Source: Candidatus Zymogenus sp.
GTDB lineage: Bacteria; Desulfobacterota; Zymogenia; Zymogenales; Zymogenaceae
Assembly (NCBI GenBank): GCA_030613285.1
Contig: JAUWME010000045.1
Span: forward strand, 1 to 9,971
Length of the DNA: 9,971 nt
Reading direction: 5' to 3'
Shown here: positions 6,735-9,971 of the stretch, one piece after another
Position numbering within the stretch: the first letter of the stretch is position 1
Layout: each line of letters starts with the position of its first letter
Made by a program: the position numbers and the translations under genes
Notes under the pieces: generated by a model
Databases searched by the model: none
Seen by the model: the letters and a program-made list of their open reading frames with translations, nothing else
Told to the model about the DNA's origin: nothing

Positions 6735-7523
6735 TTATGCCACCCAAATTCCGTAAGCCCTTATGGCAATCGAGGCAAAGAGGACAATAATGCTAAAAAA
6801 ATAATCGTTGGCGTTGAGTTTATCGGTTTTTCTGTTTATAAACCTCGTGTCGTAACCCCTCGCCTTCATCGAAAGAAAAGTTCTTTCTCCCCGCTCAATG
6901 CTCCTTACAAAGATTGCGCCAATCATGTAGCCGATAGTATTTGCGTGCCAAATCCATCTCCCCCCGTAGAGGCGGGCGTCTCTGGCACGGGTTATCTTTT
7001 CGGCCTCGTCGATCAAGATAAAGAGATATTGATACATAATTGAGAGGGCATCTGACAGGAAGTATGGCAGTCTCAACTCCTTTAATCCCAGGATGAGGTC
7101 TGAAAATGGGGTGGTGGAAATCAAGAAACTCAAAAATAGGATTGAGAGGATAGATTTGGAAAAGACGTTAATTACTATGAGCACCCCCTTTTGGGAGATA
7201 TCGAGCGTTGTAAAGCCGAGGGGTATGGAGGCGATAACAATATCGCCATGAACAAAGGGAGCTGCAATGACAGCAACAAGAACAAAAGGTAAAACTATTA
7301 TGAGTCGTCTTATGAAAAAGGAGATTGGTACATTAGAGATGAGGATCATGGCGAGGGCGATGACAAAGTATAGTAAGAAGAGGGAAATGATGCCCATCTC
7401 CACCACCGGGGTTGTAACGATAATCAGAACTACACCGATAAGGGTTACGATCTTTGTTTTTGGATTCAGACTTCGTATTGGGCTATGGATGTGGCTTTCG
7501 TTGTCGATGAAATGATGCTTCAA
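6735..7523 (-). CDS. ECF transporter T component (CbiQ-like transmembrane protein)
   Basis: The 262-residue membrane protein matches the CbiQ/EcfT family: an N-terminal SPIRSLNPKTKI segment, then hydrophobic helices at about 25-40, 45-63, 72-90, 113-135, 155-172 and 242-258. Two cytoplasmic coupling helices follow the family pattern, EAEKITRARDARLYG (173-187) and ERTFLSMKARGYD (213-225), the second with the Ala-Arg-Gly signature that docks on the ATPase. Its role is to couple ATP hydrolysis to a substrate-binding S subunit in the membrane. The N-terminus MKHHFIDNESHIH holds four histidines (3, 4, 11, 13), which would suit metal sensing or binding, though this is only suggestive. The start is a TTG at 7521-7523 with GGGAG (7533-7537) nine bases upstream. 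It is the first gene of the unit, followed by its ATPase. No CbiM, NikM or other S-component gene is in the window. Confidence 0.87.
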   Translation of the reverse strand: MKHHFIDNESHIHSPIRSLNPKTKIVTLIGVVLIIVTTPVVEMGIISLFLLYFVIALAMILISNVPISFFIRRLIIVLPFVLVAVIAAPFVHGDIVIASIPLGFTTLDISQKGVLIVINVFSKSILSILFLSFLISTTPFSDLILGLKELRLPYFLSDALSIMYQYLFILIDEAEKITRARDARLYGGRWIWHANTIGYMIGAIFVRSIERGERTFLSMKARGYDTRFINRKTDKLNANDYFFSIIVLFASIAIRAYGIWVA

Positions 7524-7562
7524 ACGTGTCGTCTCCCATGTTGTTTGAAAAATTACAGAGGT

Positions 7563-7586
7563 TATTGTACATTAAATAGTACAATA
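7563..7586. promoter_or_regulatory. Candidate repressor operator of the ECF operon
   Basis: TATTGTAC (7563-7570), eight bases, GTACAATA (7579-7586) is a perfect 8-bp inverted repeat. It covers the spacer and the -10 box of the ECF promoter, so a dimeric regulator bound here should block RNA polymerase. The regulator is not encoded in the window and cannot be named; a metal- or ligand-responsive repressor would fit the operon. Confidence 0.6.
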
Positions 7587-7592
7587 GTTCAA
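7564..7592 (-). promoter_or_regulatory. Sigma70-type promoter of the ECF T-A operon
   Basis: On the minus strand TTGAAC (7587-7592), exactly 17 bases, then TACAAT (7564-7569). The predicted start point is near 7557, giving a leader of about 34 bases before the TTG start at 7523. The inverted repeat at 7563-7586 overlaps the -10 and the whole spacer. Confidence 0.7.
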
Positions 7593-7640
7593 TCTCCTTT
7601 TGAAACTTTTACAACTGTTTTGTTGTATCCAATGTCTTTC

Positions 7641-7661
7641 TGATTTTAAAATCAATTTTTT
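7641..7661. other. 14-bp palindrome with T-run between divergent promoters
   Basis: TGATTTTAAAATCA at 7641-7654 is a perfect palindrome followed by ATTTTTT (7655-7661). As a hairpin it would have only a five-pair AT-rich stem, so a terminator is unlikely. It lies 18 bases upstream of the radical SAM -35 and about 50 bases upstream of the ECF -35, where a regulator could bind. Confidence 0.3.
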
Positions 7662-7671
7662 AACCACATCG

Positions 7672-7700
7672 TTGCCTTTCCAGCATTTTTGTGAGATAAT
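7672..7700 (+). promoter_or_regulatory. Candidate promoter of the radical SAM gene
   Basis: TTGCCT (7672-7677), a 17-base spacer and GATAAT (7695-7700) face the radical SAM gene. The match is fair (four and five of six). It predicts a leader of about 128 bases, which is long enough for post-transcriptional control, though no known riboswitch is recognised in it. Confidence 0.45.
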
Positions 7701-7834
7701 AGATTTATCTAAAACAGGTTTATTGCGATTGATTTTGATAGGCGCTTTTTTTTGGTTTGCTTTTTAGTTTGATATTGACTCGCTATTAAATAGTTAAATT
7801 TGAAACTTCATGTTGTATTTAGAAATAAAGGCTT

Positions 7835-9634
7835 ATGCTTAGAAAACTACTGCCAAAAACAGACTTGATCCTTATCCATCCACCAAGTGTCTTTGACTTC
7901 AGGAAAAGAAACATTCTCTTTGGGCCCATCAGCGACGTCGTACCATCCACGCCAGCTTTTGAGATGTACCCCATAGGATTTTCGTCAATAGCCGAGCGCC
8001 TATCGAAAAATGGAATTTCCGTGAGGATTATAAACCTTGCGTACCTGATGGTGAACGATGAGAACTTCAATGTAAAGAAGTATCTTGCAAAGCTGAAGGC
8101 TCGTGCCTTTGGCATTTCCCTCCATTGGCTGCCCCATGCCAATGGCGCGGTGGAGCTGGCAAAACTGCTAAAGGAGATTCACCCTCATACCCCCATGATT
8201 TTTGGCGGATATTCCTCCACCTATTTCCATAAGGACGTTATTGAGTATCCCTTCGTGGATTTTGTGGTAAGAGGAGATTCCACCGAGAGGGCGCTTGTTC
8301 CTCTCATGCAAAGGATAAAGGGTAGGGGGGATGGTAAATCGGTTAAATCAGATCAATCTTTTGGGGAGGTCCCAAACCTGACTTGGAAAAGCGGGGATGA
8401 AGTTATCGTCAATGAAGATTGTATTGTTGAAAGTGATCTTAACGACTTTTCCAATAACTACCTCAATCTCTTTAAAAACTCCATTAAGTTTCTTGACATA
8501 AAAGGGATGACCCCAATTTATGACTGGTGGCGATATCCCATCACAATGATGGTAACGTGCCGGGGATGCACAGAGAATTGTGTAATCTGCGGTGGGTCGA
8601 ACTTTGCCATGCGGAAGTTTTTGGGGAGAAAGATTGTTGCCTACCGTGACCCAGAACTTGTTGCGCGGGACATTGTCTCTTTGTCTCGATACACAAGGGC
8701 GCCGATATTTGTGGTGGGGGACATTCTTCAGGCTGGGTACGATTATGCCGAAACGGTGATCAAGGGTATTGGCAGCAAAAAGATTAAAAACCAGATGGTA
8801 TTGGAGCTTTTCAATCCTGCACCGGAATCATTTTTTGAGATGGTTGCCAGCGCATTTCCCAACGTGAATTACGAGATATCTCCCGAAACCCACGACGATG
8901 ATGTCAGGAAACTTTCTGGAAAGAGCTACAAAAAAGATGCCATGGAAGAGAGTATCCGCATGGCATTAAAACATGGTACCAAAAAATTCGACATCTTTTT
9001 TATGATCGGAATCCCCGGACAGGACAAAGAATCGGTTATGGAGACCGTCGATTACAGCGGTTATTTGATGGAAAAGTTCGGGCAGAAACTCGTCCCATTT
9101 ATTTCGCCCCTGGCCCCTTTTATCGACCCCGGAAGCCTTGCCTTTGAACATCCAGAAAAACACGGATATAAAATACTCTTTAGGACCTTCTCCGAGCACG
9201 TGGAGGCGTTAAATGCCCCTTCTTGGAAATATATGTTGAACTACGAGACAAAATGGCTTTCGAGAGACGATATAGTTTCAACTACATATGCTTCTGGGGC
9301 TGGGATGAACGAGCTGAAACGAAAATCGGGCCACATCGATGAGGCGACATATCATAGTGTCAAAAGACTCCTTGAGAGAGACCTTAAGCTCGTTTCGTAC
9401 ATCGATGAAATCTATGAATCTGAGAAGGGGGATATATGGAAAATAGATGAAAAAATAAGATCGTTGGGAGAGAAGATCGATCTTGACGATATTGGGATAG
9501 TCTGTGGTGTGGATGAAATCAAGTGGCCGGTGAGCAGGGCTGGATTCAAGTTTTTCAACATAGGTCTTGCCATCACAGTAGATGTAATCAAAAGGGTTGT
9601 CAATAACGTTTTAGGCGTCTTCAAAAAGGGATAG
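7835..9634 (+). CDS. B12-binding-domain/radical SAM protein of unknown reaction
   Basis: The 599-residue protein has an N-terminal Rossmann-like domain of the cobalamin-binding type (about 10-160: DLILIHPPSVFDF, MYPIGFSSIAERL, IFGGYSSTYF, FVVRGDSTERAL), without a DxHxxG cobalamin-ligand motif. A radical SAM TIM-barrel domain follows (about 235-450). Its 4Fe-4S motif is C245-TEN-C249-VI-C252, with one more cysteine, C242, three residues earlier. Other family signatures are ISPETHDDDVRKLSGKSY and FFMIGIPGQ. The C-terminal 150 residues are conserved-looking but unrecognised. It resembles, from memory, the family described as B12-binding/radical SAM, Ta0216 type, whose reaction is unknown. The ATG at 7835 has only AAGG three bases upstream, a weak site, but the N-terminus fits the fold. 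It is a single-gene unit, divergent from the ECF operon; if the ECF system imports cobalt, a link to cobalamin is conceivable but unproved. Confidence 0.88.
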   Translation: MLRKLLPKTDLILIHPPSVFDFRKRNILFGPISDVVPSTPAFEMYPIGFSSIAERLSKNGISVRIINLAYLMVNDENFNVKKYLAKLKARAFGISLHWLPHANGAVELAKLLKEIHPHTPMIFGGYSSTYFHKDVIEYPFVDFVVRGDSTERALVPLMQRIKGRGDGKSVKSDQSFGEVPNLTWKSGDEVIVNEDCIVESDLNDFSNNYLNLFKNSIKFLDIKGMTPIYDWWRYPITMMVTCRGCTENCVICGGSNFAMRKFLGRKIVAYRDPELVARDIVSLSRYTRAPIFVVGDILQAGYDYAETVIKGIGSKKIKNQMVLELFNPAPESFFEMVASAFPNVNYEISPETHDDDVRKLSGKSYKKDAMEESIRMALKHGTKKFDIFFMIGIPGQDKESVMETVDYSGYLMEKFGQKLVPFISPLAPFIDPGSLAFEHPEKHGYKILFRTFSEHVEALNAPSWKYMLNYETKWLSRDDIVSTTYASGAGMNELKRKSGHIDEATYHSVKRLLERDLKLVSYIDEIYESEKGDIWKIDEKIRSLGEKIDLDDIGIVCGVDEIKWPVSRAGFKFFNIGLAITVDVIKRVVNNVLGVFKKG

Positions 9635-9718
9635 ATATTACTTGAATAAATCTCAAGTTGATTACTATTCAATTGACAAATAGACGATAAAGCAGTAAAT
9701 TGAAAAAATCTAATATTT

Positions 9719-9785
9719 GTCATTCCCGTGAAAACGGGAATCCAGTAAATATCATTATGGATTCCTTTGTCAAGCAGGCAATGAC
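9719..9785. repeat. 67-bp palindromic intergenic repeat (GTCATTCCCG family)
   Basis: The element runs from GTCATT to AATGAC. Its left arm (9719-9744) is itself a hairpin, CATTCCCGTGAAAACGGGAATCC, split here as CCCGT-gaaa-ACGGG. The right arm (9758-9785) begins TGGATTCC and ends GGCAATGAC, an eroded inverted copy. The left 27 bases differ at three positions from the half copy at 317-343. Repeats of this form are dispersed between genes in many proteobacterial-type genomes. GATTCCTTTGTC from the right arm recurs nearly intact as GAATTCCTTTGTC at 9797-9809. Confidence 0.6.
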
Positions 9786-9902
9786 AGAGTAAAAGAATTC
9801 CTTTGTCTTGTTGAGAATGGCTGAATAGTTATTTTAATAGTCTTTTAAGAGTTTTATTAAAAAGCACAATTGTACGAAATGGTTGAGTGCTAAAGTTGTA
9901 AA

Positions 9903-9908
9903 TATAAT
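9903..9908 (+). promoter_or_regulatory. Consensus -10 box before the last gene
   Basis: TATAAT at 9903-9908 lies 25 bases before the ATG at 9934. The only good upstream hexamer, TTGAGT (9883-9888), is 14 bases away, which is too close, so the -35 is weak or activator-dependent. An ACAATTGT palindrome at 9866-9873 could be such a site. Confidence 0.4.
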
Positions 9909-9933
9909 ATGACATTATTTAAGGAGTGTAAAA

Positions 9934-9971
9934 ATGAGTGACAAACCTGTCGGCGCTGGGATGTTTCAGGT
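9934..9971 (+). CDS. 5' end of an unidentified gene cut by the window end
   Basis: ATG at 9934-9936 follows AAGGAG (9921-9926) with seven bases between, an excellent ribosome-binding site, and the frame stays open to the window end reading MSDKPVGAGMFQ. Thirteen codons are too few to identify a family. The strong translation signal and upstream TATAAT argue that this is a real gene. Confidence 0.6.
   Translation, partial: MSDKPVGAGMFQ

Larger units (their letters stand above)
7524..7834. other. Divergent regulatory region between ECF operon and radical SAM gene
   Basis: These 311 AT-rich bases hold no gene. From left to right they contain the ECF ribosome-binding site, promoter and operator (to 7592), a perfect 14-bp palindrome TGATTTTAAAATCA (7641-7654) followed by a T-run, the candidate radical SAM promoter (7672-7700), and a leader of about 130 bases with GGCGC followed by eight Ts (7742-7754). 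I saw no cobalamin-riboswitch core in the leader. Confidence 0.6.
9635..9933. other. Intergenic region with repeats
   Basis: No gene is supported in these 299 bases. A six-pair hairpin ACTTGA-7-TCAAGT (9640-9658) follows the radical SAM stop but lacks a T-run, so it is at best a weak terminator. A palindromic repeat occupies 9719-9785, with a partial echo of its right end at 9791-9819. ACAATTGT (9866-9873) and a TATAAT (9903-9908) precede the last gene. Confidence 0.55.

Noticed and set aside
7707..7834. Cobalamin riboswitch in the leader of the B12-binding radical SAM gene
   Set aside because: I could not find the conserved B12-box core; only a GGCGC with eight Ts is present, without a convincing stem.

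Overview
This window looks like chromosomal DNA from a bacterium with a moderately AT-rich genome. It has sigma70-type promoters, Shine-Dalgarno sites and frequent TTG starts. The gene set (MutS2 with an Smr tail, a YqeY protein, a class II deacetylase-like protein, a B12-binding/radical SAM protein, an ECF metal-type transporter) and the 'GTCATTCCCG...CGGGAATCCA' palindromic intergenic repeats suggest a Gram-negative lineage of deltaproteobacterial (Desulfobacterota-like) type. That placement is inference; no rRNA or strict marker is present. No tRNA, rRNA, CRISPR, transposase or phage gene was seen.

Layout. Positions 1-412 are non-coding and hold a degenerate palindromic element, half of a second repeat and a run of G-tracts just past the mutS2 stop. 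mutS2 (413-2797, minus) follows. A 330-base spacer with three 13-bp degenerate tandem repeats separates it from a yqeY-like gene (3128-3577, minus). yqeY shares a divergent promoter region with a membrane-anchored metallophosphoesterase (3791-4954, plus). That gene converges on a short histone-deacetylase-family gene (5022-5786, minus). Upstream of the deacetylase on the same strand is a two-gene ECF transporter unit: the T component (6735-7523) followed by the ATPase (5961-6686). The ATPase apparently begins at a rare AUC codon. The unit has a near-consensus promoter whose spacer and -10 are covered by a perfect 8-8-8 inverted repeat, a good candidate repressor operator. Divergent from it is a B12-binding-domain/radical SAM protein of unknown reaction (7835-9634, plus). 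The window ends with a repeat-bearing spacer and the first codons of another plus-strand gene (from 9934).

Most genes are housekeeping or solitary: MutS2 for DNA or ribosome quality control, YqeY of unclear tRNA-amidation relation, and a single phosphoesterase. The only clear functional unit is the ECF T-A pair, probably for uptake of a transition metal ion or a vitamin; its substrate-binding S subunit is not in the window. I see no defence island or complete novel system. The most informative signals are the operator-promoter of the ECF unit, its non-canonical start, the uncharacterised radical SAM enzyme and the compact deacetylase.
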